Source of the DNA: Sphingopyxis sp. JAI108
Lineage (GTDB): Bacteria > Pseudomonadota > Alphaproteobacteria > Sphingomonadales > Sphingomonadaceae
Direction of reading: 5' to 3'
Length of the DNA: 64,000 bases
NCBI RefSeq assembly: GCF_013410105.1
Contig: NZ_JACCCJ010000006.1
Location: forward strand, 1-64,000
Shown: positions 27,944 through 36,691 of the stretch, piece by piece
Numbering within the stretch: position 1 is the first letter of the stretch
Layout of the letters: each line of letters opens with the position of its first letter
Made by a program: the position numbers and the translations under genes
The notes under the pieces: generated by a model
The model's input: only the letters and a program-made list of their open reading frames with translations
Databases searched by the model: none
What the model was told of the DNA's origin: nothing

Positions 27944-29473
27944 ATGAACAGCCTCTACGATGAATTCCGGGTAGCAGTGCACAGCGTCTGGACGCGCCGC
28001 TGGCTGGTGCTGGCGGTCGCGTGGGGCATTTGCATCCTCGGTTGGCTCGCGATCGCGTCGATTCCGAATCGTTACGACAGCCGCGCGCGCCTGCTCGTCG
28101 ACATCAACCAGATCCTGCCCGACGAAACGGGCGGCAGGGGACCGCAGATCGACCAGATTCGCGAGACGCTGACCAGCGCGCGCAACATGGAAAAGGTCGC
28201 GGCGACGACGGGGCTGCTCCCCGCGGGGGCCAATGACCGCGAAAAGGCCGGCACGGTTGCGATGCTGCAAAAGAATATCAAGGTCGTTCCGCAGCAGGAC
28301 AATATCTTCGAAATCACCTCGAGCATCGCGGTCGGCAGCCTGTCCGATGCCGACAACGCAAAGCTGGCGTCGGGCGTGCTCGACAGCCTGATTACCGTGT
28401 TCCGCGATGATCAGTTGCGCGGCGGCCGGATGAACGCGCGCGAAGGACTCAAATTCCTCGACGCGCAGATCGCCGACCGCGAAAAGGCGCTGCGCGAAGT
28501 CGAAGCGCGGCGCGCGGCGTTCGAGGCGCAGAATATCGGGCTGATCCCCGGCGGCGCGGGATCGCCGGCGCAGCGCGTCGATGCGGCACGCGCCGAACTG
28601 AGCCAGATCGACTCGCAACTGGTGTCGGCGCAGGCGCAACTCGCGGCCGCGAACGGCCAGCTGGCATCGACTCCGCAGTCGATTCCCGGCGCCGGCGGCG
28701 GTGTCGGCGGCGGCGTCGCGCGCCAGCAGCTTGCCGGCGCGCAGAACGAACTGTCGGCGATGCGCGCGCGCGGCCTGACCGACGCGCACCCCGATATGAT
28801 GGCGATCAAGAGCCAGATCGCATCGCTCAAGGCCATCGCCGATCGCGAGGGTACGGGTGGCGGTGGCGGCGGGATACAAAACCCCGCCTATGCCTCGCTT
28901 GCCGCGATGCGCGCCGAGCGCCAGGCGACCGTCAGCGCGCTGTCGGCACGCAAGAGCCAGCTGATGGGCGACATAGCGAAGATCACGGCGCAGCAGATCC
29001 AGAACCCGGGAATCGCCGCCGAATATGACCGGATTAATGGCGAATATACCGCATTCAAGGCGCAATATGACAAGCTGCTCGGCCAGCGAGAGCAGGTACG
29101 GATGCGCGGCGAGGTGCAGACCGAAACCGACGCGATCAAGATCGAACTGCTCGACCCGCCCTCGAAGCCGACGAGCCCCGCCGCGCCCAACCGGCCGCTC
29201 TTCCTGACGCTGGTGCTGCTCGCGGGTGTCGGCGGTGGCATCGGCGCCGCCTTCGGCCTCGGCCAGGTGCGGACAAGCTATGCGACCGCGGCGAAGCTCG
29301 AACGCGCGAGCGGACTGCCGGTGATCGGTTCGATCACCGAGGTGGTGACGCCCGAACGTCATGTCGAACGGCGCAAGAAGCTGATCTGGCTGGCAAGCGG
29401 CGGCGCCGCGCTGGTCGGGCTCTATGCCTTGCTGCTGGTCGCCGAATTCATCCAGCGCGGCATGGTTGCGTGA
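27944..29473 (+). CDS. XrtA system polysaccharide chain-length determinant (Wzz/Wzc-like)
   Basis: A 509-residue polysaccharide co-polymerase in the inner membrane. Membrane spans lie near residues 20-40 and near 420-445, with a third hydrophobic segment near 475-495. A long periplasmic coiled-coil region (about 160-390) contains glycine-rich breaks (GAGGGVGGGVA and GTGGGGGG). The Wzz motif region PSKPTSPAAPNRPLFL precedes the second span. It lacks its own kinase domain, which is supplied by the next gene. It sets polymer length and couples synthesis to export. Confidence 0.9.
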   Translation: MNSLYDEFRVAVHSVWTRRWLVLAVAWGICILGWLAIASIPNRYDSRARLLVDINQILPDETGGRGPQIDQIRETLTSARNMEKVAATTGLLPAGANDREKAGTVAMLQKNIKVVPQQDNIFEITSSIAVGSLSDADNAKLASGVLDSLITVFRDDQLRGGRMNAREGLKFLDAQIADREKALREVEARRAAFEAQNIGLIPGGAGSPAQRVDAARAELSQIDSQLVSAQAQLAAANGQLASTPQSIPGAGGGVGGGVARQQLAGAQNELSAMRARGLTDAHPDMMAIKSQIASLKAIADREGTGGGGGGIQNPAYASLAAMRAERQATVSALSARKSQLMGDIAKITAQQIQNPGIAAEYDRINGEYTAFKAQYDKLLGQREQVRMRGEVQTETDAIKIELLDPPSKPTSPAAPNRPLFLTLVLLAGVGGGIGAAFGLGQVRTSYATAAKLERASGLPVIGSITEVVTPERHVERRKKLIWLASGGAALVGLYALLLVAEFIQRGMVA

Positions 29474-29487
29474 CGGGGGACGATGAC

Positions 29488-30510
29488 ATGAACGATCAAC
29501 GCAAAGTCAAACGCCCGCCCTCGCTGCTCGAACGCGCCGCCGATATGTTCGGACTCGATCCCGCCGCCAACGCGCCGACGATCGATGTGTCGAACCTGCC
29601 GCCCGAACCCGAGAAAAAGGCAAAGAAGGCGAAGGCCGAACCCGCCGCCGAGACGCCGCAGCCCGAAATCCTGGAGCCGTCCGTCGAGGCCGCGCCGGCC
29701 GTCGACCCGGCGCCCGCGTCGAAGCCCTCTCCGCGCAAGGATGTCGCAAAGGCGGCGCCCGCCGTCGTCCCGACGCGGCAGGGAACAATCGACCGCGAGC
29801 GGCTTGCGTCGCGAGGCATGATCGTGCCCGGCACGCCGGTCACCGGCATCGCCGAAGAATATCGCATCGTGAAGCGCGAGTTGATCCGCAATTTCGGTGG
29901 CGTCGGCAACCGCCCGATCCTGCCGCGCGGCCACCGCGTGCTGATCGCGTCGGCGAACCCCGGCGAGGGAAAGACCTTCTCGGCGGTGAACCTCGCCCTG
30001 AGCCTCGCGGTCGAGGCCGATCACGACGTGCTGCTGATCGACGCGGACATCGCCAAGCCCAGCGTGATCGACGCGCTGGGGCTCGAAGATGGTCCGGGCC
30101 TGATGGACGCGCTTGCCGATCCGCACCTGCCGCTGGGCGATTGCCTGATCCAGACCGACATCGCGGGGTTGAAGGTCATGCCCGCCGGCACGCAACACAT
30201 GCACGACACCGAGCTGCTCGCCTCGGCGCGCACCGAAGCCCTGCTGGCGCGGCTCGAACAGGGCGCGCCCGGCCGCATTCTCATCCTCGATTCGCCGCCG
30301 GTGCTTGCCGCGTCGCCCGCCGCTGTGCTCGCGGGACACGTCGGCCAGACGATCATGGTCGTGCGCGCCGACGAAACGCTCGAGTCCTCGTTGCGCGATG
30401 CGATCGGGCTGATGGGCGCCTGCCCGCATATCCAGTTGCTGCTCAACGGCGTGAAATATTCGCCGGGCGGACGCCGCTTCGGCACCTATTATGGTCAGGG
30501 AGGCGCGTGA
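29488..30510 (+). CDS. XrtA-associated tyrosine autokinase (CpsD/CapB-like)
   Basis: A 340-residue BY-kinase. An N-terminal charged, Pro/Ala-rich segment (about residues 40-95) precedes the ATPase domain. Walker A is ASANPGEGKTFSAVN (from about 154), Walker A' is LLIDADIAKPS and Walker B is RILILDSPPVLA. A short C-terminal tail contains Tyr residues (KYSPGGRRFGTYYGQG) that may be phosphorylated. It acts on the cytosolic face with the preceding chain-length protein. ATG 29488 follows GGGGGA by 7 nt; an overlapping GTG at 29470 is less likely. Confidence 0.9.
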   Translation: MNDQRKVKRPPSLLERAADMFGLDPAANAPTIDVSNLPPEPEKKAKKAKAEPAAETPQPEILEPSVEAAPAVDPAPASKPSPRKDVAKAAPAVVPTRQGTIDRERLASRGMIVPGTPVTGIAEEYRIVKRELIRNFGGVGNRPILPRGHRVLIASANPGEGKTFSAVNLALSLAVEADHDVLLIDADIAKPSVIDALGLEDGPGLMDALADPHLPLGDCLIQTDIAGLKVMPAGTQHMHDTELLASARTEALLARLEQGAPGRILILDSPPVLAASPAAVLAGHVGQTIMVVRADETLESSLRDAIGLMGACPHIQLLLNGVKYSPGGRRFGTYYGQGGA

Positions 30511-32222
30511 TGCGCACCGCGACCGGTACGCGCCATGTCGCGACGCTGGCGGCGCTTCTGCTCGCCGGGACCGCGACGGGTGCGCATGCCCAATTTTCGG
30601 GCGACCCGGGTTCGGGCGCCGGTGAAGCGCCAACCGGCGCGCCCGCGGCCGAGCCGGGCCGTGCGGAGAGCCGGGCCGAAGGCCGCCGCGCCCAGCGCCA
30701 GGTCGATGTCAGCCCCTATCTCGAGGTTGGGCAGGTTTTGACCGCCGATCTCAAAAATGGCGGCGATGTCCTCACTTACACGACCGTCGCCGCGGGCATC
30801 GATGCCGCGATCGTGACGCGCCGCGCCGAACTCGCCGCGACGTTGCGTTACGAGCATCGCTTCGGCTGGAACGGCGATCTTGGTGATTCGGATACGATCA
30901 GCGGCCTCGCACGCGGCCGGATCGAGGTCGCGCGCGGCCTCAACCTCGAGGGTGGCGCGCTCGCCACGCGCACGCGGGCCGACGGGCAGGGTGCCGACAG
31001 CGGGCTGTTCATCGGCGACGCCAGCAATGTCGCCAACCTCTATTCGGTTTACGCCGGCCCAACCCTGGCCCGGCGGATCGGCGGGCTCGACTTCGGCGCC
31101 GGCTATCGCTTCGGCTATACCAAGGTCGATATCGACGAGCCCGCGATCCTCTCGCCCGATACCCAGCCGCAGGATGTTTTCGACAGCTCGACCAACCATG
31201 TCGCCTGGGCCAGCCTCGGCGCGCGTCCCGGCGACCTGCCGTTCGGATGGCAGGTGTCGGGCGGCTATGAGCGCGAGGATGCGAGCCAGCTCGACCAGCG
31301 CTACGAGGGCAAATATGCCCGCGCCGACATCACGGTGCCCGTCGGGCCGACCGTCGCGCTACTCGGCGGCGTCGGTTACGAGGATATCGAGATCGGTCAG
31401 CGCGACCCCGTGCTCGACGCGAATGGCGTGCCGGTGCGCGATGAGAGCGGCCGCTTCGTCACCGACAAATCGACCCCGCACCGCCTGTCGTTCGACACCG
31501 ACGGGCTGATCTGGGATGCGGGCGTGATGTGGCGGCCGAGCCGCCGCACCTCACTGACCGCCCGCGTCGGCCGCCGCTATGGCGATACCATCTATACCGG
31601 CAGTTTCGCCTATCGCGCCGACCATGCGACGACGATCCAGGTCGGCGTCTATGACGGGCTGTCCAGCCTCGGCCGCGGCCTGTCGGGCGGGCTTGCCGCG
31701 CTGCCGACGCAGTTCGACCCGACGCGCAACCCGATCGGCGGCAATATCAACCCGTGCGTGTTCGGCGGGCAGGGCGGCGGTTGCCTCAACAACCAGCTCG
31801 GCAACGCGACATCGGCGCAATATCGCAGCCGCGGCGTCCAGGCGACGCTGTCGTCGCGCTTCTCGGGCTGGGCCTATGGCGTCGGCGTCGGTTACGACCA
31901 GCGCAAGCTGCTCGCGCCGCAGCTGTCGCCGATCGCCAGCCTCGACGGGATCAAGGACGAAAGCTGGTATCTGTTCGTCTCGGCGGGGCGCCAGCTTGAC
32001 GCCGACTCCGACCTCAGCCTGTCGGGCTATGTCAATTATTTCGACAATGGCGCGCCGGGTGCGAGCGACGTCCAGTCGGCCGGGCTCTCGGCCGCCTATT
32101 CGCGGCGCTTCTGGCGCGGCCTGACCGGGACGGCGGCGGCAAGCCTCAACGCCTTCGATCAGGAAGGCTTCAACAGCCAGCTAATCGGTTCAGCTTTGGT
32201 GGGACTGCGTTACAACTTCTGA
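30510..32222 (+). CDS. XrtA-associated outer-membrane beta-barrel protein
   Basis: A 570-residue protein with a Sec signal peptide (ATLAALLLAGTATGAHA). A long series of amphipathic beta-strands follows, ending in an aromatic residue (LVGLRYNF), as outer-membrane barrels do. It matches the TIGR03016-type PEP-CTERM-associated outer-membrane proteins in length and position, and is probably the outer-membrane channel or scaffold for the polymer. Its start overlaps the kinase stop (TGATG). It has one Cys pair, in NPCVFGGQGGGCLNN. Confidence 0.85.
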   Translation: MRTATGTRHVATLAALLLAGTATGAHAQFSGDPGSGAGEAPTGAPAAEPGRAESRAEGRRAQRQVDVSPYLEVGQVLTADLKNGGDVLTYTTVAAGIDAAIVTRRAELAATLRYEHRFGWNGDLGDSDTISGLARGRIEVARGLNLEGGALATRTRADGQGADSGLFIGDASNVANLYSVYAGPTLARRIGGLDFGAGYRFGYTKVDIDEPAILSPDTQPQDVFDSSTNHVAWASLGARPGDLPFGWQVSGGYEREDASQLDQRYEGKYARADITVPVGPTVALLGGVGYEDIEIGQRDPVLDANGVPVRDESGRFVTDKSTPHRLSFDTDGLIWDAGVMWRPSRRTSLTARVGRRYGDTIYTGSFAYRADHATTIQVGVYDGLSSLGRGLSGGLAALPTQFDPTRNPIGGNINPCVFGGQGGGCLNNQLGNATSAQYRSRGVQATLSSRFSGWAYGVGVGYDQRKLLAPQLSPIASLDGIKDESWYLFVSAGRQLDADSDLSLSGYVNYFDNGAPGASDVQSAGLSAAYSRRFWRGLTGTAAASLNAFDQEGFNSQLIGSALVGLRYNF

Positions 32223-32244
32223 CCAGGCAACGGGAATTTTTGCG

Positions 32245-33516
32245 ATGTACGATCAATTCTACGGTTTCACCGGACGTCCGTTCCAGCTGACGCCAGACCC
32301 GCATTTCTATTTCGAAAGCGGCACGCACCGCAAGGCGATGTCCTACCTCGGCTATGGCCTCGCGCAGGGTGAAGGCTTCATCGTGATCACCGGCGATGTC
32401 GGCGCCGGCAAGACGACGCTCGTTGGTCACCTCATGAACACGATCGACCCCAATCGCCTGACGGCGGTCAAGCTGGTGTCGACGCAGGTCGAGGGCGACG
32501 ACCTCCTCCGCCTCGTCGCCGAACAGTTCGGCATCGAGTGGGAAGGGCAGAGCAAGGCCGAACTCCTGCGTTCGATGGAACAATATCTGCGCGAACAGGC
32601 ACGCGCGGGGAAACGCACGTTGCTGATCGTCGACGAGGGGCAGAATCTTGCGATCTCGGCGCTCGAAGAGCTGCGGATGCTGTCGAACTTCCAGCTCGGC
32701 GGCCACTCGCTGCTCCAGATCTTCCTGCTCGGCCAGCCCGAATTCCGCCAGACGCTTTTTCACTCGCCGACGCTCGAACAGCTGCGCCAGCGCGTGATCG
32801 CGACGCACCACCTCGACCCGATGGAGCCCGAGGAAGTCGAACCTTACATCCTCCACCGCCTCGGCAAGGTCGGGTGGACGGGCAACCCCAGCTTCAGCCC
32901 CGACGCGTTCGAGGAAATCTTCGACTACAGCGAAGGCGTGCCGCGCAAATTGAACGTGCTGGTCAGCCGCCTGCTGCTGTACGGCGCGGTCGAGCAGATG
33001 AACCGCATCACCGCGCAGAATGTGCGCTCGGTCGTCGCCGAGATCGAGGCTGATCGCGGCATCGACGCTTCGACGCTGGCGCCGCTGCCGGTCGAAGACG
33101 TCGTCGCGGCCGCAGCGACGGCTGTCGCGCCGACCCCCGCGCCCTTCGCCGCGCCGGCCGCTGCGAACGAGACGCCGTCCGAATGGCCGGCACGCGCTGC
33201 GGAACCCGACAACAATGGTCCGGCTCCTTTCGCGGCCCCGGTCGAACCGGCGCAGGTCATCACCCTGACCCCGCCTGCCGCCGCAGCGGATGCGCCCGAC
33301 CCGACGCCCGCCGCGACCGAGGCGCCGCCGCCCGCCGCGCCGGCGATCGACCCCGAACATCTCGCGGCGCTCGAAGCGCACGTCGCATCGCTCGAGGAAC
33401 GGCTTGTCGAACAGGACGCGGCGCTGCGCCGCGTGCTCGACCTGCTGATCGAATGGGTCGAACGCGATCCCGAAAACGCTCCCAACCCGGCGACGTCGCG
33501 GACCTGGGCGGCCTGA
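32245..33516 (+). CDS. XrtA/PEP-CTERM system-associated AAA ATPase
   Basis: A 423-residue ATPase of the ExeA/GspA-like type. MYDQFYGFTGRPFQLTPDP is the typical N-terminus. Walker A is GDVGAGKTT (residues 50-58) and Walker B TLLIVDEGQN (from 126). A Pro/Ala-rich region (about 285-375) links to a C-terminal coiled coil (HLAALEAHVASLEERLVEQD). It has no membrane span. In XrtA loci this family accompanies the exporter, but its exact task is not known. It starts 22 nt after the barrel gene. Confidence 0.9.
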   Translation: MYDQFYGFTGRPFQLTPDPHFYFESGTHRKAMSYLGYGLAQGEGFIVITGDVGAGKTTLVGHLMNTIDPNRLTAVKLVSTQVEGDDLLRLVAEQFGIEWEGQSKAELLRSMEQYLREQARAGKRTLLIVDEGQNLAISALEELRMLSNFQLGGHSLLQIFLLGQPEFRQTLFHSPTLEQLRQRVIATHHLDPMEPEEVEPYILHRLGKVGWTGNPSFSPDAFEEIFDYSEGVPRKLNVLVSRLLLYGAVEQMNRITAQNVRSVVAEIEADRGIDASTLAPLPVEDVVAAAATAVAPTPAPFAAPAAANETPSEWPARAAEPDNNGPAPFAAPVEPAQVITLTPPAAAADAPDPTPAATEAPPPAAPAIDPEHLAALEAHVASLEERLVEQDAALRRVLDLLIEWVERDPENAPNPATSRTWAA

Positions 33517-33561
33517 CAATCCGGCCGAAATCGGCTATCCCGCTGATGAAGGTGAGGGAAA

Positions 33562-34422
33562 ATGCAGAACGGCCTGTCGGTCGATGTCGAGGACTGGTTC
33601 CAGGTCGGCGCCTTTGAGCGCACGATCGACCGCGCCGACTGGCCGACGCTCGAATGCCGCGTCGAGGCGAATTGCGACGCGGTGCTGCGGATTTTCGCCG
33701 ATGCGGGCGCGACAGGCACCTTCTTCACCCTCGGTTGGGTAGCAGAACGCTATCCCGCGCTGATCAAGCGTATCGTCGCGGCGGGGCACGAACTCGCCAG
33801 CCACGGTTATGATCACAAGCGCGTCTTCACCATGACCGCTGACGAATTCGCCGCCGATCTCAGGAAGACGCGCGCGATCCTGGAGGACCTCGGTGGCGTG
33901 GCCGTGCGCGGCTATCGTGCGCCGAGCTTCTCGGTCGATACGCGCACGCCCTGGGCGCATATGGTGCTCGCCGAACAAGGCTATGCCTATTCGAGCAGCG
34001 TCGCGCCGGTGGTCCACGACCATTATGGCTGGCCCGCCAGCCCGCGCCACGCGTGGCGGCCGGTCGCGGGCAGCGACCTCGTCGAATGGCCCGTCACGAC
34101 CGCGCGCTTTGCGGGACGAACCTTGGCGGCAGGCGGCGGCGGTTTCATGCGCCTGCTTCCCTATGGCTTCACGCGCTGGGCGATCGCGCGGATGAATGAA
34201 GAGGGACATCCGGCGATCCTCTATTTCCATCCGTGGGAAATCGACCCAGGCCAACCGCGCGTCGCGGGCGCGCCGATCAAATCGAAGATCCGCCATTACA
34301 GCGGCTTGTCGGCGATGGCTGGCAAGCTGAAGAAACTGCTCGCGGATTTCGAATGGACGCGCGCCGACGCGTTGCTCCCCGCGCAGCAGCAGCGCGCCCA
34401 GCCGTGGCGCGCCGCGGCGTGA
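33562..34422 (+). CDS. XrtA system polysaccharide deacetylase
   Basis: A 286-residue NodB-fold carbohydrate esterase (CE4) that removes N-acetyl groups. Motif 1 is LSVDVEDWF with the catalytic Asp pair. Motif 2 is LASHGYDHKRVF, giving the two metal-binding histidines. Motif 3 is RGYRAPSFSVD, and HPWEID is the later His motif. It has no signal peptide, so it would act on lipid-linked or nucleotide-linked sugars on the cytosolic side, or be exported by another route. It overlaps the FemAB gene by GTGA. Confidence 0.9.
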   Translation: MQNGLSVDVEDWFQVGAFERTIDRADWPTLECRVEANCDAVLRIFADAGATGTFFTLGWVAERYPALIKRIVAAGHELASHGYDHKRVFTMTADEFAADLRKTRAILEDLGGVAVRGYRAPSFSVDTRTPWAHMVLAEQGYAYSSSVAPVVHDHYGWPASPRHAWRPVAGSDLVEWPVTTARFAGRTLAAGGGGFMRLLPYGFTRWAIARMNEEGHPAILYFHPWEIDPGQPRVAGAPIKSKIRHYSGLSAMAGKLKKLLADFEWTRADALLPAQQQRAQPWRAAA

Positions 34423-35486
34423 ATGCGCCGACGCTTGCCGTGAAGGACGGGTTTTCCGGTGCGCCGCTCTCCGACGCGGGCGAATGGGACGCTTATGTCG
34501 CCGCGCATCCGGACGCGACGCCATTCCACAGCCGCGCATGGTGCGAGGCGATTACGAAGGCGACCGGCCATCGCTGCCACCTCGTCACCGGGCGCGATCC
34601 GAACGGCGGGCTGACCGGCATATTGCCGCTCCACCATATTCGTTCGCCGCTGTTCGGGCAGGCGCTCGTCAGCAGCGGCTTTGCTGTCGGTGGCGGCATA
34701 ATCGCAGACGGCCCCGCGGTCGCCGCGACGCTTGCCGAGGGGGCGGCGGCGATGGCGAAATCGCTCGGCGTGCCATCGGTCGAACTGCGCGGTGGCTCCT
34801 TGCCCGAAGGCGAGGGGTGGTCTTGCGAGGAAGGCGTTTATGCCGGCTTTGCGCGTAACCTCGCCGCCGATGACGATGCCGAACTTCTCGCCATCCCGCG
34901 CAAACAGCGCGCCGAGGTTCGCAAGGCGCTCGAAAGCGGGCTGACGGTGACGACGGGGCACGGCGCCGCCGAGCGCCGCGACCATTATCGCATCTATGCC
35001 ACCAGCGTCCGCAACCTCGGCACACCGGTTTTTCCTAAGGCGCTTTTCGACGCCGTGCTCGACGCCTTCTGCGACGCGGCCGACATCCTGACCGTGCGCC
35101 ACGAGGGGCGTCCGGTCGCGAGCGTGCTCAGCCTCTATTGGCGCGGCACCGTCATGCCTTATTGGGGCGGCGGCACCGCCGAAGCGCGGCGGCTGCGCGC
35201 CAACGAGCTCATGTATTTCGCGCTGATGCGCCACGCGCGCATAAAGGGCTGTACGCGCTTCGATTTCGGCCGCTCGAAACTCGGCACCGGCCCCTTTGCC
35301 TATAAGAAGAATTGGGGCTTCGAACCGCAGCCGCTCCGCTACGCCCGCTGGCTCGCGCCGGGGGAGGCGCCGCGCGACACCAATCCCAACAGCGCGCGCT
35401 ATCGCCTGCAAGTCGATCTCTGGAAAAAGCTGCCGCTCTGGGCGGCGAACAGGATCGGGCCGCTGATCGCGCGCGGGCTTGGCTAA
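34419..35486 (+). CDS. FemAB family XrtA/PEP-CTERM-associated protein
   Basis: A 355-residue FemAB-like GNAT protein (TIGR03019 type). Visible parts are ATPFHSRAWCEAITKATGH, IPRKQRAEVRKALESGL, GRPVASVLSLYWRGTVMPYW and FDFGRSKLGTGPFAYKKNWGF. FemAB proteins add amino acids from tRNA onto cell-wall precursors; here it may add an aminoacyl or acyl group to the glycan. The only in-frame start near the family N-terminus is GTG 34419, overlapping the deacetylase stop. A longer frame to 34233 lies inside the deacetylase gene. Confidence 0.87.
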   Translation: MNAPTLAVKDGFSGAPLSDAGEWDAYVAAHPDATPFHSRAWCEAITKATGHRCHLVTGRDPNGGLTGILPLHHIRSPLFGQALVSSGFAVGGGIIADGPAVAATLAEGAAAMAKSLGVPSVELRGGSLPEGEGWSCEEGVYAGFARNLAADDDAELLAIPRKQRAEVRKALESGLTVTTGHGAAERRDHYRIYATSVRNLGTPVFPKALFDAVLDAFCDAADILTVRHEGRPVASVLSLYWRGTVMPYWGGGTAEARRLRANELMYFALMRHARIKGCTRFDFGRSKLGTGPFAYKKNWGFEPQPLRYARWLAPGEAPRDTNPNSARYRLQVDLWKKLPLWAANRIGPLIARGLG

Positions 35487-36691
35487 TGGCCGAGATATTG
35501 TTCCTCGTTCACCGCGCGCCCTGGCCCCCCGACCGCGGCGACCGGATCCGCAGCTGGCACATGTTCGAGGCGCTGGCGAAGCTGGCCCCGGTGCATGTCG
35601 CGGCGCTCGCCGACGGCGAGGCAGACGCCGCGCTTGCCCGTGCGAAGATGACGCCGCTTTGCAAGAGTTTGGCGATCGAAGTGCGCAAGGAATCGCGCCC
35701 GCTGGCGCTGGCACAGGCGGTGCTGAACGGCGAACCCGTATCGAACCGCCTGTTCCGGAACGCCGCTCTGAAGCGCCATGTCGATGCGCTGATCGGTCAA
35801 GGCGGCATCACCCATATCGTAGCATTTTCGGGTCAGATGGCCCAGTATATGCCCGCCCGTTTCGACGGGCCGGTGCTCATGGATTTTGTCGATGTCGATT
35901 CGGCCAAATTCGGGACCTATGCCGAACAGGACAAGCGCCAGCCGCTGAACTGGGTGCATAGGCGCGAAGCCCGGACGCTCGGCGCCTATGAAGCCGAAGT
36001 CGCGCGCCGCGTCGACGCCAGCCTGTTCGTCAGCGAAGCCGAGGCCGCCTTGTTTCGCAGCCGCAGCGGGCTGGGCGCCGATCGGGTGCGCGCGGTCGAA
36101 AACGGGATCGACACCGACCGGTTCGATCCGGCCACCGCGCTGGAAGTGGTCGGTACAGGCGACGGGCCGCTCGCGGTCTTCACCGGGCAGATGGATTATC
36201 GCCCCAATATCGACGCCGTGCGCTGGTTTGCGGCCGATATCCTGCCGCTGATCCGCACGCGTCATCCGTCGGCCCGCTTCGCGATCGTCGGGCGCGCGCC
36301 GACGGCCGAGGTCGATGCGCTGGCGGCGTTGCCCGGTGTCACGGTGACCGGCGAGGTCCCCGACGTACGCCCCTGGCTCGGCGCCGCCGACGCGGTGGTT
36401 GCGCCGCTGCTCCTCGCGCGCGGGGTGCAGAACAAGTTGCTCGAGGCGATGGCAATGGCGCGACCGGTCGCCGCGAGCGCCGCCGCCGCGACGGGGATCG
36501 ACGCGGTGCCGGGCGAACATCTGCTCGTCGCCGATGGAACGGACGCAATGGCCGAAGCCGTCTGCCAGCTTTTCGACGACCGCGCCGCCGCAGCGGCCAT
36601 GGGGCGTGCCGCCCGGGCGCGAATGATCGCGCGTTACGGCTGGGACGCGCGCATGGCGCCGCTCGGCGAGCTGCTGGGATTGCCCGGATGA
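35486..36691 (+). CDS. XrtA-associated GT4 glycosyltransferase (TIGR03087 type)
   Basis: A 401-residue GT-B glycosyltransferase. The N-terminus LFLVHRAPWPPDRGDRIRSWH is the hallmark of the PEP-CTERM-associated group. The donor half has VFTGQMDYRPNIDAVRWF and the stretch GVQNKLLEAMAMARPVAAS. It adds a sugar during assembly of the exopolysaccharide on the cytosolic face; donor and acceptor are unknown. It is coupled on both sides: its ATG overlaps the FemAB TAA, and its TGA overlaps the exosortase ATG. Confidence 0.9.
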   Translation: MAEILFLVHRAPWPPDRGDRIRSWHMFEALAKLAPVHVAALADGEADAALARAKMTPLCKSLAIEVRKESRPLALAQAVLNGEPVSNRLFRNAALKRHVDALIGQGGITHIVAFSGQMAQYMPARFDGPVLMDFVDVDSAKFGTYAEQDKRQPLNWVHRREARTLGAYEAEVARRVDASLFVSEAEAALFRSRSGLGADRVRAVENGIDTDRFDPATALEVVGTGDGPLAVFTGQMDYRPNIDAVRWFAADILPLIRTRHPSARFAIVGRAPTAEVDALAALPGVTVTGEVPDVRPWLGAADAVVAPLLLARGVQNKLLEAMAMARPVAASAAAATGIDAVPGEHLLVADGTDAMAEAVCQLFDDRAAAAAMGRAARARMIARYGWDARMAPLGELLGLPG